Shown here in pieces: positions 8,974 through 18,555 of a stretch of 64,000 nt of DNA. The stretch comes from an uncultured Caryophanales bacterium (GTDB lineage: Bacteria; Bacillota_I; Bacilli_A; RF39; UBA660). The position numbers were made by a program, and so were the translations under genes. The notes beneath the pieces are model-generated. The model saw nothing but the letters and a program-made list of their open reading frames with translations, was not told the DNA's origin and searched no databases. The first letter of the stretch is position 1. Each line of letters opens with the position of its first letter. The stretch covers positions 3,895-67,894 of the forward strand of contig CAMVPJ010000002.1 of assembly GCA_947169395.1 (NCBI GenBank), given 5' to 3'.

Positions 8974-9140
8974 GACTACTGCTTACCTCACGGTAAGCAT
9001 TTTCTACTTCACCGAATCTTTTGATTCTCCATAGACCAGTATTGGATAGTCGCTACCCTACAATTTTTCTTTGTCAAAATTTAGTTTACTTGAAGTTCTA
9101 TTAATTCGCTTTGCATATACATTTTAACACCTTCAAACAT
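8974..9140 (-). ncRNA. Putative TnpB guide (omega/re) RNA region of decayed IS605-type element
   Basis: Downstream of the tnpB remnant the minus strand is GC-richer and structured, with a GCTTACC / GGTAAGC hairpin (8981-8998) followed by AGTAGTC, the layout of the 3' end of IS200/IS605 guide RNAs, which overlap the tnpB 3' end and run to the transposon right end. Exact ends are uncertain. With tnpB broken it is probably a relic unless a TnpB acts in trans. Confidence 0.45.
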
Positions 9141-9668
9141 TATGTTTATACTTGCATTTAAATCCCTATTATTCATATTAGTACAATTAGGACATTCCCA
9201 AACTCTCACACTTAAATCCTTCACCCTAGACTCTTTATATCCACATCTTGAACATATTTGACTGCTGGGATTTTTGTTTCTACTTGATAGAACCGTTTAT
9301 TCTTCCAAGTACATTTATACCTAAGTTGTCTTATTAGTTCTATATGATTGTCTTGATTTAGTTTTTGACTTGAATTTAGGTTTACCACCTAAATTATTAT
9401 TGTATCTTTTATATGCATCTTCTAAATCAAAGATACTAGTTCTAAGTAAACAACTATCAACTTCTTTTAACCAGATATTATTCTTCTCTAATAAAGGTAA
9501 TTGTTTAATATAATCATATTTATTAATATACTTATCATTTAATTCTAAAAAGTGATTATAGATGAATCTACTACATCCAAAGCTTTTCTCTATTATAGTA
9601 ATTTGAGATTCACTTGGATACATTCTAAAAACATATCCCTTCATAATTTTGTCCACTATAATCACCAT
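9081..9668 (-). pseudogene. tnpB: Decayed tnpB (IS200/IS605 RNA-guided nuclease)
   Basis: N-terminal piece (9321-9668) has the OrfB helix-turn-helix start MKGYVFRMYPSESQ and CSRFIYNHFLELN. It jumps straight to C-terminal pieces in other frames: YKCTWKNKRFYQVETK, then SSQICSRCGYKES...WECPNCTNMNNRDLNAS (zinc ribbon plus the last RuvC Asp) ending at 9081. The middle, with the first RuvC residues, is missing and at least two frameshifts remain. No tnpA is visible. It is a dead copy; a second element of this class touches the right end of the window. Confidence 0.85.
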
Positions 9669-9751
9669 CCCTGTTGATGAATATTATATTATCATACATA
9701 TTTTCGCTTGTCAAGTATTTTTTTCTATAAAGTATCACTTTCCTATTATAT

Positions 9752-9776
9752 AAAAAAATACGATTTCTCGTATTTT
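9752..9776 (-). terminator. Terminator of the membrane-anchored protein gene
   Basis: AAATACGA-GAAA-TCGTATTT hairpin with T tail on the minus strand, overlapping the stop codon of the gene at 9775. Confidence 0.85.
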
Positions 9777-10716
9777 ATTGCCACTTACTACTATAGTAAT
9801 AATATTTACCATCTGATTGTTTCTTAAATGTCCAGATGTATGTGTTTGCTTTACCTGAATTTATTAATTCTTCTAGTTTAGATTGCGCTTCTGATTCATT
9901 ATTTACAACATACCTAGACAAATTATTGCTATCAGATGATTGATTTTCTCTGAAATCTTCATAACTATCAAATACGGCTAATGTATTAATTGCAGGTATG
10001 TCGTGATAAATAACTGCATAATCATAAACATATAAATAGTCTCCTTGTAATTCAGCCTTATATGTTTTTCTAATACTATCTACATGGTCATACGCACCAC
10101 CACAATTAGTAATCATATAATATGAATTATCCTCACTATTATAATGATTTATAAATCCACATCCAGTTACACTAATATCCCCGTTTTTATAATCTGAATC
10201 AATACCAAATAATTTATCATAGTTTGCTATTATTACATCAGCGGACACTCTATAACAATTAATTTCGTTCTCACTGTAATTTGCATTTTGGCCTTCACTT
10301 TTTCCAACGACATCAGTTATTACAGCATTTCCGCTTCCATCAGTTTTACAAATATATGAATCATCATTATAATTATACGAATTATTATAATTTAAAGATT
10401 TATCATAAAACTGAGCCATCAACATTTTATCATCCCTAGTGTATTCAGATACATTAACATTATCAAGAATAAAGCCTTGTATATAATTACGAAGTTTCGG
10501 ATTACTATTTGGATACACCAAATTTTTAACTAAATCACTATTAATATCTATCTCTTTAGTTGTATTAGTATCCTCTTTCTTCTCTACAGTATTACTAGAT
10601 TCTTTCTTTTCTCCTTTAATACCAAATAAATTCTTATCATAAGCAATAAATGCACACAATCCTATGATGATTGCAACAAGTAATATAACTATTACTATAA
10701 AACTTTTCTTTTTCAT
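9775..10716 (-). CDS. Membrane-anchored extracytoplasmic protein, unknown function
   Basis: 313 residues: an N-terminal membrane helix (about 5-27) after MKKK, a low-complexity Lys/Glu/Thr linker, then a beta-rich outer domain with four cysteines (YICKTD, NCYRV, GCGF, TNCGG) that could pair as disulphides, and aromatic-rich ends. No lipobox and no sorting tail, so it is held by its uncleaved helix. No family recognised. It stands alone between the tnpB remnant and lysR. Confidence 0.75.
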   Translation of the reverse strand: MKKKSFIVIVILLVAIIIGLCAFIAYDKNLFGIKGEKKESSNTVEKKEDTNTTKEIDINSDLVKNLVYPNSNPKLRNYIQGFILDNVNVSEYTRDDKMLMAQFYDKSLNYNNSYNYNDDSYICKTDGSGNAVITDVVGKSEGQNANYSENEINCYRVSADVIIANYDKLFGIDSDYKNGDISVTGCGFINHYNSEDNSYYMITNCGGAYDHVDSIRKTYKAELQGDYLYVYDYAVIYHDIPAINTLAVFDSYEDFRENQSSDSNNLSRYVVNNESEAQSKLEELINSGKANTYIWTFKKQSDGKYYYYSSKWQ

Positions 10717-10792
10717 ATACTTCCTACCTTTCTACATTTAGAATACAATAAATTAATTAATTAAAATTACAATACATTTTTAATTATAATAA

Positions 10793-10823
10793 ATCTAGTT
10801 TACACTTTTAATGTAAACTAGAT
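10793..10823. repeat. Perfect 12-bp inverted repeat
   Basis: ATCTAGTTTACA and its exact complement around a 7-base loop, downstream of lysR and upstream of the membrane-anchored gene. The plus side is followed by CATTTTTTC, so a terminator reading rightward is possible although no rightward gene ends here; it may be the lysR terminator or an operator for the gene at 9775-10716. Confidence 0.6.
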
Positions 10824-10901
10824 CATTTTTTCAAAGGAAAAATATATAGATAATCGAGATTTTTCAAAGGAATGTTACATTTTAAATGATATTTTAATAA
10901 T

Positions 10902-11774
10902 TTATTTTAATAAATATTCTAAAAATTTACTTGCTGCAAATGTTAAATTAATACCTTTATTTGTTGCAAGTAATACATTTATAGAAGGTAGTTTTTTATT
11001 AATATTTAACTCTTTTAAATCAGGATAGTTTCTTTTAGCTAAATCTATTAATGTATAACCAATACCTAAACCAGCATTTGTAAACTCTAATACTAAGTCT
11101 TGACTTACTACTTCCATTTTTGGTTTTAGTATAATTTTATTATCTAATAAATAACTATCTAGTTTTCTTCTACTATTAGACTCACTCTTTTGTAAAATTA
11201 GTGGGTATTTATGTAAATCTTTAAAACTACTTATTTCATCTTTATAATATGTAGGATTATAAATAAAACCTTCTTTTAGTTTACTTATTATTTTAGTATC
11301 TACTCCAGTTTCATTTATATCTCCTTCATTATATATGACAAAATCTAGTTTACCTCTTTTTAAATCTTCTATTAAATTACTAGTTAATTCATTAGTAATT
11401 TTAATATCTATGTTAGGATAATCTTTATGAAAATTCTTAATTGTATCCATTAATACTAATTTAGTTAATGTAGTTGATATACCTATTTTAATCTCACCTT
11501 TATCTAAATCTTTAAATGAAGTAAAATCTGCTTCTGCATTATTAATTAATTCTATTGCATCTTTAATATAACTATAAAGCATTTTACCTTCTTCTGTTAG
11601 TTCCATACCTTTATTACTACGTAAAAATAATGTTCCACCTAACTGTGATTCTAATTTTTTTATTGCTTGACTAATAGCAGGTTGTGAGATAAATAACTCT
11701 TCACTAGCTCGTGTCATGTGTTTGTTTTTTGCAACAACATAAAATATTCTATATAATTCTAAGTCTATATTCAT
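10902..11774 (-). CDS. LysR-family transcriptional regulator
   Basis: 290 residues, normal for the family. The winged HTH lies at 1-60 (LELYRIFYVVAKNKHMTRASEELFISQPAISQAIKKLESQLGG split across it), followed by the periplasmic-binding-like effector domain (GEIKIGIST..., LDFVIYNEGD, AGLGIGYTLIDLAKRNYPDL). It is divergent from coaC with 86 bases between starts, so coaBC are candidate targets, but the effector cannot be told. An AGGAGG-like site precedes the ATG. Confidence 0.92.
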   Translation of the reverse strand: MNIDLELYRIFYVVAKNKHMTRASEELFISQPAISQAIKKLESQLGGTLFLRSNKGMELTEEGKMLYSYIKDAIELINNAEADFTSFKDLDKGEIKIGISTTLTKLVLMDTIKNFHKDYPNIDIKITNELTSNLIEDLKRGKLDFVIYNEGDINETGVDTKIISKLKEGFIYNPTYYKDEISSFKDLHKYPLILQKSESNSRRKLDSYLLDNKIILKPKMEVVSQDLVLEFTNAGLGIGYTLIDLAKRNYPDLKELNINKKLPSINVLLATNKGINLTFAASKFLEYLLK

Positions 11775-11860
11775 TATAAGTCCTCCTTATATACATTATA
11801 ACACATATATATTTTACTTATCAATAGTTTTGTCATACAATTAAAGCAGGAGGAGATATT

Positions 11861-12406
11861 ATGTTTAAAAATATGAATATTGTAATTGGGGTTACAGGAG
11901 GAATTGCAGCATACAAGGTATGTGGATTAATTAATTATTTAAAAAGTGAAGGCGCAATTATCGATGTTATTATGACTAAGTCTGCAACTAACTTTATCAC
12001 ACCACTTACGCTAGAAACACTATCTGGTAACAAGGTCATAACAGATATGTTTAAAAGGCCAGATTATATAGAGGTTGAACATATTAGTCTAGCAAATAAA
12101 GCAGATTTATTTCTAGTAGTTCCCGCAACTGCAAATATTATTGGTAAGATTTCTTGGGGTATTGCCGATGATATGTTATCAACTACTATTATGGCAACTA
12201 AATCCCCTGTGATATTCGCACCTGCAATGAATAATAATATGTATGAAAATAGAATTGTTAGGGAAAATATTGAAAGATTAAAAAGTTTTGGTTATAAGTT
12301 TATAGAACCAGATACTGGACATCTAGCCTGTGGATACGAAGCAAAAGGTAAATTACCTAAAACAAAAACTATAATAGATAATGTAAAAAAATTAATTAAG
12401 GAGTGA
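11861..12406 (+). CDS. coaC: Phosphopantothenoylcysteine decarboxylase
   Basis: 181-residue HFCD flavoprotein that decarboxylates 4'-phosphopantothenoylcysteine in coenzyme A synthesis. Visible: NIVIGVTGGIAAYK at the FMN site, VEHISLANKADLFLVVPATANIIGK with the catalytic His, the PAMNNNM substrate clamp and the GHLACG cysteine loop. It is the stand-alone form, with coaB as a separate gene (streptococcal style), not the fused Dfp. AGGAGGAGA precedes the ATG. First gene of a three-gene operon with coaB. Confidence 0.95.
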   Translation: MFKNMNIVIGVTGGIAAYKVCGLINYLKSEGAIIDVIMTKSATNFITPLTLETLSGNKVITDMFKRPDYIEVEHISLANKADLFLVVPATANIIGKISWGIADDMLSTTIMATKSPVIFAPAMNNNMYENRIVRENIERLKSFGYKFIEPDTGHLACGYEAKGKLPKTKTIIDNVKKLIKE

Positions 12407-12410
12407 GATT

Positions 12411-13172
12411 ATGAATAATATAGATAAATTTATTAAAGAGATGAGTTTAATATTTACAAATACACTTACAAGTGATGATTTCTGCTATATTGGGTTTGAT
12501 TTAGATGAACAAAAAATTAATTATGATGATTCAATAAGTTTATATGAACTTATAAATAATTTTAATGCTTCTTATCAAAATTTTAAAAAAGAATATGATA
12601 ATCTTAATATTAATCTAGCAAAACATATAGAATTTGAAAGATATTATAAAAAAGATAATTATAGGTGTTTAAGTTTATATTTACGAAACCCAGCAATAGC
12701 TGATTATGAAGAAACTATGCTTTACATAAGAAAAGATGAAGAAAAACTAATCGCATATATAACTAACAATAACTTTGGAAAAGATTATTATTATTATAAT
12801 ATTATTGAAATTGAAGATTCAAAGATTGTTGAATTATTAGATTTATTTGAAAAATACGAATATTTACTTAATATGTATAATTACTTAAAAAATAGGTTAG
12901 TATTTGGCGATTCGATAAATGTATTATTTACTAAAATTGATGGGAATATTTTTAAAAATATTACTAACTTTAAACTATTACTTGGTCAATTATACTTTAA
13001 TTATACTAATAATATAGATATAGATATTAAATTAGGAGACGAATTAAAGATAACTAGTAATAATGTTGAAGCAGAATTTAAGTCTAATAATTATCCAATA
13101 TCAGATGAAGAAATAAATAAAGTTCTTACTAAAACTTATATAAATAAAAAATATTTAAGGAGAGATTTATGA
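12411..13172 (+). CDS. Unknown protein encoded between coaC and coaB
   Basis: 253-residue soluble protein, rich in Asn, Tyr, Asp and Lys, with no signal peptide or membrane segment and no family I recognise. It starts 4 bases after coaC behind GGAGTGAG, and its last four bases overlap the coaB start, so it is co-translated with both. The position suggests a link to coenzyme A synthesis, but nothing in the residues confirms it. Could be a fast-evolving structural or immunity-type protein. Confidence 0.72.
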   Translation: MNNIDKFIKEMSLIFTNTLTSDDFCYIGFDLDEQKINYDDSISLYELINNFNASYQNFKKEYDNLNINLAKHIEFERYYKKDNYRCLSLYLRNPAIADYEETMLYIRKDEEKLIAYITNNNFGKDYYYYNIIEIEDSKIVELLDLFEKYEYLLNMYNYLKNRLVFGDSINVLFTKIDGNIFKNITNFKLLLGQLYFNYTNNIDIDIKLGDELKITSNNVEAEFKSNNYPISDEEINKVLTKTYINKKYLRRDL

Positions 13173-13894
13173 ATATTGTAATTACTGCTGGTGGAATAAG
13201 CGAATATATAGATAATGTAAGAAAGATTACTAATTCATCAACTGGTAAATTAGGATTAGTTATAGCTAATACTTTTCTTTCTTACAATAATATAGATTTA
13301 ATATATTATGTATGCCCTAAGAATGCACTTAAACCAAATCATGATAAGGTAAAAATAATTGAAGTAAATGGTGCGGATAATACTAAGTGTGTTATAGAAG
13401 ATTTACTTATAAATAATAAGATTGATATTTTTATTCATTCAATGGCTGTATCAGACTATACTATTAACTACGTAACTAATATGAATTACTTAGATAAATC
13501 TTTAAATACTAAAGATAATAATATCAAAGATGTATTTAGTAGCGCTAAAAAGTATAATGAATCAAAAATACCATCTAATGAAGATAATCTAATTCTAGTA
13601 TTAAAGCCTACACCAAAGATTATTTCTATAATTAAAAATACTAGTCCTAAAACTATATTAGTTGGATTTAAATTATTAGATAATGTAGATGAACTTAAAC
13701 TTATTAAAGTAGCTAAAGAATTAAGAGATAAAAACAAATGTGATTATGTGATTGCGAATGATTTAGCTAATATAAGACAAGGTAATCATAAAGCGTTAAT
13801 TATAGATAAAAATGATAATATAACTAAATCTTACGGAAAAGAAGATATTGCAAAAAAGCTTGTAAAAAGATTGATTAAAGATAAACAGTTATAA
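13169..13894 (+). CDS. coaB: Phosphopantothenate-cysteine ligase
   Basis: 241-residue CoaB, which joins cysteine to 4'-phosphopantothenate. Key features: NIVITAGGISEYIDNVRKITNSSTGKLG (nucleotide loop and TG K-type turn), FIHSMAVSDYT, and the late VGFKLLDN and YVIANDLANI segments. The residues match the short stand-alone form. ATGA overlap with the upstream gene; GGAGAG site. Together with coaC it gives the middle two steps of coenzyme A synthesis. Confidence 0.93.
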   Translation: MNIVITAGGISEYIDNVRKITNSSTGKLGLVIANTFLSYNNIDLIYYVCPKNALKPNHDKVKIIEVNGADNTKCVIEDLLINNKIDIFIHSMAVSDYTINYVTNMNYLDKSLNTKDNNIKDVFSSAKKYNESKIPSNEDNLILVLKPTPKIISIIKNTSPKTILVGFKLLDNVDELKLIKVAKELRDKNKCDYVIANDLANIRQGNHKALIIDKNDNITKSYGKEDIAKKLVKRLIKDKQL

Positions 13895-13937
13895 TTACTC
13901 ATCTATAATATTCAAAATAAAATATATTGAGGTGGAT

Positions 13938-14444
13938 ATGTTTAAGTATATTAAAGAATAAATAAAACTAATTAGAAAGAATGATCCAGCTATTAATAGT
14001 AATTTAGAAGTATTCTTATATCCTTGTTTTAAAGTACTAATTTACTATAGGATTGCTCATTTTTTCTATATTAGAAAGCATTATTTTATTGCCAGATTTC
14101 TAAGCGAGAGAGCAAAAAGGAAAAATGGAATTGAAATACATCCTGGTGCGATTATTGGTAAGAATTTATTTATAGATCATGGTACAGGTATAGTTATTGG
14201 TGAGACTACTATTATTAAAGATAATGTTACTATATACCATGGTGTTACATTAGGGGGAAGAGGATTAGATAAAGGAAAAAGACATCCGACAATTGGAAAT
14301 AATGTAATAATAGGATGTGGTGCGAAGATTCTAGGAAATATTAAAATTGGTAATAATGTTAAAATTGGTGCGAATGTCGTAGTATTAAAAGATGTTATAG
14401 ATAATGCTACTATAGTTGGTATTCCAGGTAAAACAATTAATTAA
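13938..14444 (+). pseudogene. cysE: Serine O-acetyltransferase with nonsense codon 8
   Basis: Behind a GAGGTGG site the reading frame is MFKYIKE, then TAA (13959-13961), then an uninterrupted EpsC/CysE-like sequence: [26 protein letters not shown], hexapeptide repeats, [31 protein letters not shown] and GIPGK. The family normally has an acidic residue where the stop stands (KEDIK), so a single G-to-T change (GAA to TAA) explains it. No in-frame ATG follows. The enzyme makes O-acetylserine for cysteine synthesis. Otherwise intact, so the change is recent, a sequencing error, or bypassed. Confidence 0.85.
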
Positions 14445-14463
14445 TTAATTAATATAATAATGA

Positions 14464-14495
14464 AAAAGAATAGCTATTAACTAACTATTCTTTTT
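14464..14495. terminator. Bidirectional terminator between cysE and the adhesin
   Basis: AAAAAGAATAG / CTATTCTTTTT stem, T-rich on both exits, between the convergent ends of cysE and the adhesin gene. Confidence 0.85.
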
Positions 14496-17400
14496 GGTTT
14501 TTAATTTGAATACTGATCCACCAATACCTAGCATTGATATAAACATCATACCAATAATACTTGTAATATTTCTATCAGATGTATTAGGAGTTTTAGAGTT
14601 ATACATTACTACTCTTGTTATATCAGTTGTATCACTAACACTAAACTTAACAACTTCATAACTTAAATCATATCCAATTGGAGCTTGTACCTCAGTTAAA
14701 GTATAATCTCCTACATCTAATTCGATATAATGTGGAGTAGTTCCTGATACCCATCTATCAATCTCATTACCAGCAGCATCTTTTATAATAAGTGTTGCAC
14801 CTGGTAATTCAGATTTAGTTGTAATATCTTGTTTACTAATCTCTACTTGATGTTTAGAAGGATTTTCTGGAGCTGGTGGAACTGGAGTATTTTCTTTAGA
14901 ATTATACATTACTACTTTAGTAGTTGTTCCATCATCTTTTACTGTAAATTCAACAGTACTTTCTGATAACACATATCCCTCAGGAGCAATGGTTTCAGTT
15001 AATGTATAAGTACCAGCTTCAATACCCTTTATAATATGTACTTCGCTAGTTGATACCCACTCATCAATAACTTTACCTTCACTATTTTTAACAACTAAGT
15101 GTGCGCCTGGTAATTCTTCTGAAGTAGTTGCATCTTTCTTACTAATTTCTACAGTATTTACCTTAGGAGTTTTTCTATTAGTAAAATCAACAGTTATTTC
15201 TTTATCATCTCTACTAACAGTAAACTTCTTAACTTCATTAGATAATTCATATCCCTCTGGAGCCTTAGTTTCAGACACTGTATAAGTACCTAATTCTAAA
15301 TCACTTATTTCATAAGATTCTTTAGTAGTAACAAAACTTTTAACCTCATTACCTTTAGAATCTTTAATTACAAGTGTCGCACCTTCTAGTGTCTCTTTAG
15401 TATCAGCATCTATCTTATTAATCTTAACTTTAGTATTATTCATTGGTTCATTTAACATTTCTACCTTTGTTGTAGATCCATCTGCTTTAACTTCAAACTC
15501 TACTGTTGTAGTTTGTAGTCTATATCCCTCTGGAGCTATAGTTTCAGATAATGTAAACTTACCTTCTTTTAATCCTTTTATAATATGTACTTCATCAGTT
15601 GATACCCACTCATCAACTACATTACCATCTGCATCTTTTACTACTAAATGAGCACCTGGTAATTCTTTGCTAGTAGTTGCATCTTTTTTACTTACTTCAA
15701 CTTTAGTTACATATTTTGTATTCAAGATTTCAACATTAATTGTTTTATCATCTTTATTTACTTTAAATGACACTGCTTTCTTATTTAATTGATATCCTTT
15801 TGGTGCTTCAACCTCAACTGCAGTATATTCACCTACTTCAAGGTTATCAATTACTTTAGCTTTATCGCTAGACTTAAACTTTAATACTTCTTTTCCTTCT
15901 TTATTCTTAATAACAATTGTTGCTCCACTTAAAGTCTCTTTAGTATCAGCATCTATCTTATTAATCTTAACTTTAGTATTATTCATTGGTTCATTTAACA
16001 TTTCTACCTTTGTTGTAGATCCATCGCCTTTTACTTCAAATTCTACTGTTGTAGTAGATAATCTATATCCCTCCGGTGCTATAGTTTCAGATAAAGTATA
16101 CTTACCAGGTTTTAAATCTTTAATCTTATGTTCTTCACTAGTAGAAATCCATTCATCAACTACATTACCATCTGCATCTTTTACTACTAAATGAGCACCT
16201 GGTAACTCTTTAGAAGTTGTCGCATCCTTCTTGCTAACTTCAACTCTTGTTACATTCTTAGTATTTAAAATCTCAACATTAATTGTTTTATCATCTTTAT
16301 TTACATTAAATGATACTGCTTTCTTATTTAATTGATATCCTTTTGGAGCTTCTACCTCAACTGCAGTATATTCACCTACTTCAAGGTTATCAATTACTTT
16401 AGCTTTATCGCTAGACTTAAACTTTAATACTTCTTTTCCTTCTTTATTCTTAATAACAATTGTTGCTCCACTTAAAGTCTCTTTAGTATCAGCATCTATC
16501 TTATTAATCTTAACTTTAGTATTATTCATTGGTTCATTTAACATTTCTACCTTTGTTGTAGATCCATCTGCTTTAACTTCAAACTCTACTGTTGTAGTTT
16601 GTAGTCTATATCCCTCTGGAGCTATAGTTTCAGATAATGTAAACTTACCTTCTTTTAATCCTTTTATAATATGTACTTCATCAGTTGATACCCACTCATC
16701 AACTACATTACCATCTGCATCTTTTACTACTAAATGAGCACCTGGTAATTCTTTGCTAGTAGTTGCATCTTTTTTACTTACTTCAACTTTAGTTACATAT
16801 TTTGTATTTAATATTTCTATATTTACAGTCTTATCATCTTTATTTACTTTAAATGATACTGCTTTTTTATTTAATTGATATCCTTTTGGAGCTTCTACTT
16901 CAACTGCTGTATATTCACCTACTTCAAGGTTATCAATTACTTTAGCCTTATCACTAGACTTAAGCTTTAATACTTCTTTTCCTTCTTTATTCTTAATAAC
17001 AATTGTTGCTCCACTTAAAGTCTCTTTAGTATCAGCATCTATCTTATTAATCTTAACTTTAGTATTATTCATTGGTTCATTTAACATTTCTACCTTTGTT
17101 GTAGATCCATCGCCTTTTACTTCAAATTCTACTGTTGTAGTAGATAATCTATATCCCTCCGGTGCTATAGTTTCAGATAAAGTATACTTACCAGGTTTTA
17201 AATCTTTAATCTTATGTTCTTCTTTAGTAGAAGTCCATTCATCAACTACATTACCATCTGCATCTTTTACAACTAAATGTGCACCTGGTAACTCTTTACT
17301 AGTAGTTGCATCTTTTTTACTTACTTCAACTGGATTTTTAATCTTTTCATTTTTAAATTCAACATTAACTGTTTTATCATCATTAGCAACATTGAATTTA

Positions 17401-18443
17401 ACTATTTCACTAGATTTCTTATATCCTTCTGGTGCTTCTTCTTCCGTAACAGTATATTCACCAGCTTCTAAATTTTTAAGTTCATATGCTTTTTCGCTAG
17501 TTGTAAACTTAGCAATTTCTTTACCTTTTGAATTCTTAACTACTAATACTGCACCGCTTACAGGTTTCTTAGTTTCAGAATCAATCTTATTAATATTTAC
17601 TTTATTTCCTTTTAAAGTTATCTTACCAGTAATTGTAGCAGTAGCTGTTGCAAGTAACTCACTAGTATAAGTATTAGGAGTCATTGTTTGATTACCACTA
17701 CCACAATCAAACTTTTTAGCTACATTCATATACTTTTTACCATTAACTAGTATAGTTATATTAGATGTAGTACCTGGTTTTATATCACTTTTCTTTACTC
17801 TAATATAAAACTCATTACCATTTTTACTCTCTAATTCAGATTTTACATCACCTGATAAATGTATACCATATCCACCAACCGCACCATTAGATTGTTTTAC
17901 AGTAATCTTATCAGAAATATAATAATCACCAACTAATTTAAAATTAACAGTACTTGGTGATAGTGTTATAGTATATTTAGCTTTAGCTTGATCATATGCT
18001 TTAACAGCTTCTCTATAATAATCAGCAACACCTGTATAATTTCTAACATCATTTACTGAACTAATTCTATTAGTTTTATCAGCAGTTTCTTTATAGTATA
18101 AAAACTCATTAATTGCAAGTTCAGCATAATAATAGTTTTGTGCAGTCTTATTACTATTATACTTCTTTACAATAGCTGCAATACCTGCTTGTGTAGGTGT
18201 ACTCCACTGATTATTACTTAAAGTACAACTTGTACCAACTCCTTGTACATGAAATGATGTACAAAATACATAACCTCCGCTATAAGTTTTATAATATAGG
18301 TTATACCCGCTATAATTAATTAAATAATTCTTATTTACATTTTCAAGCTTACTTGGATAACTTGCTGCTTTCGCACTAGTAATTCCAAACACACTTATAA
18401 ATGCAATAAGCACACTAAAAATAATACTAACAAATCTTTTCAT
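14481..18443 (-). CDS. Thioester-domain / Cna-B repeat surface adhesin
   Basis: 1320 residues. Signal peptide 1-27; then a thioester-like domain with Cys in YVFCTSF and Gln in TPTQAGIAAI, the pair that forms an internal thioester in Gram-positive adhesins; then eleven SpaA/Cna-B beta-domains alternating between INKID and VSKKD types. Each has the Lys near the start and Glu in TLSETIAPEGY or TAVEVEAPKGY expected for isopeptide bonds. The tail is TPNTSD, a hydrophobic stretch and KLKTKKNS, a variant of a sortase signal. A GGGGGG site precedes the ATG. Probably a rigid stalk binding host or neighbour-cell ligands. No sortase lies in the window. Confidence 0.93.
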   Translation of the reverse strand: MKRFVSIIFSVLIAFISVFGITSAKAASYPSKLENVNKNYLINYSGYNLYYKTYSGGYVFCTSFHVQGVGTSCTLSNNQWSTPTQAGIAAIVKKYNSNKTAQNYYYAELAINEFLYYKETADKTNRISSVNDVRNYTGVADYYREAVKAYDQAKAKYTITLSPSTVNFKLVGDYYISDKITVKQSNGAVGGYGIHLSGDVKSELESKNGNEFYIRVKKSDIKPGTTSNITILVNGKKYMNVAKKFDCGSGNQTMTPNTYTSELLATATATITGKITLKGNKVNINKIDSETKKPVSGAVLVVKNSKGKEIAKFTTSEKAYELKNLEAGEYTVTEEEAPEGYKKSSEIVKFNVANDDKTVNVEFKNEKIKNPVEVSKKDATTSKELPGAHLVVKDADGNVVDEWTSTKEEHKIKDLKPGKYTLSETIAPEGYRLSTTTVEFEVKGDGSTTKVEMLNEPMNNTKVKINKIDADTKETLSGATIVIKNKEGKEVLKLKSSDKAKVIDNLEVGEYTAVEVEAPKGYQLNKKAVSFKVNKDDKTVNIEILNTKYVTKVEVSKKDATTSKELPGAHLVVKDADGNVVDEWVSTDEVHIIKGLKEGKFTLSETIAPEGYRLQTTTVEFEVKADGSTTKVEMLNEPMNNTKVKINKIDADTKETLSGATIVIKNKEGKEVLKFKSSDKAKVIDNLEVGEYTAVEVEAPKGYQLNKKAVSFNVNKDDKTINVEILNTKNVTRVEVSKKDATTSKELPGAHLVVKDADGNVVDEWISTSEEHKIKDLKPGKYTLSETIAPEGYRLSTTTVEFEVKGDGSTTKVEMLNEPMNNTKVKINKIDADTKETLSGATIVIKNKEGKEVLKFKSSDKAKVIDNLEVGEYTAVEVEAPKGYQLNKKAVSFKVNKDDKTINVEILNTKYVTKVEVSKKDATTSKELPGAHLVVKDADGNVVDEWVSTDEVHIIKGLKEGKFTLSETIAPEGYRLQTTTVEFEVKADGSTTKVEMLNEPMNNTKVKINKIDADTKETLEGATLVIKDSKGNEVKSFVTTKESYEISDLELGTYTVSETKAPEGYELSNEVKKFTVSRDDKEITVDFTNRKTPKVNTVEISKKDATTSEELPGAHLVVKNSEGKVIDEWVSTSEVHIIKGIEAGTYTLTETIAPEGYVLSESTVEFTVKDDGTTTKVVMYNSKENTPVPPAPENPSKHQVEISKQDITTKSELPGATLIIKDAAGNEIDRWVSGTTPHYIELDVGDYTLTEVQAPIGYDLSYEVVKFSVSDTTDITRVVMYNSKTPNTSDRNITSIIGMMFISMLGIGGSVFKLKTKKNS
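15420..17340 (-). repeat. Higher-order tandem repeat in the adhesin gene
   Basis: Domain pairs recur with a 540-base period. Copies 1080 bases apart are nearly identical (for example 15427 against 16507, and 15967 against 17047), while copies 540 apart differ consistently (CTGCTTTAAC against CGCCTTTTAC). The unit that expanded last therefore spans four domains. Confidence 0.85.
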
Positions 18444-18555
18444 ATCAAAATCCCCCCAAAAATAATTTGTATGGCGATTATACTAACACAAAACAATCTG
18501 TTTGTCAAATTGTTTTTCGAAAAAGATAGTGTAAAATAATTCTAGGTACACAAAA

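Noticed and set aside
15420..17340. CRISPR array
   Set aside because: Regular spacing is due to protein-coding domain repeats; units are hundreds of bases and in frame.
17392..17670. Plus-strand ORF of 92 codons opposite the adhesin
   Set aside because: Complement of the repeat-rich adhesin gene; no site or promoter, and bias follows the minus frame.
18477..18508. TTGACA / TATAAT pair as adhesin promoter
   Set aside because: Spacing is 20 bases, too long for a confident call.
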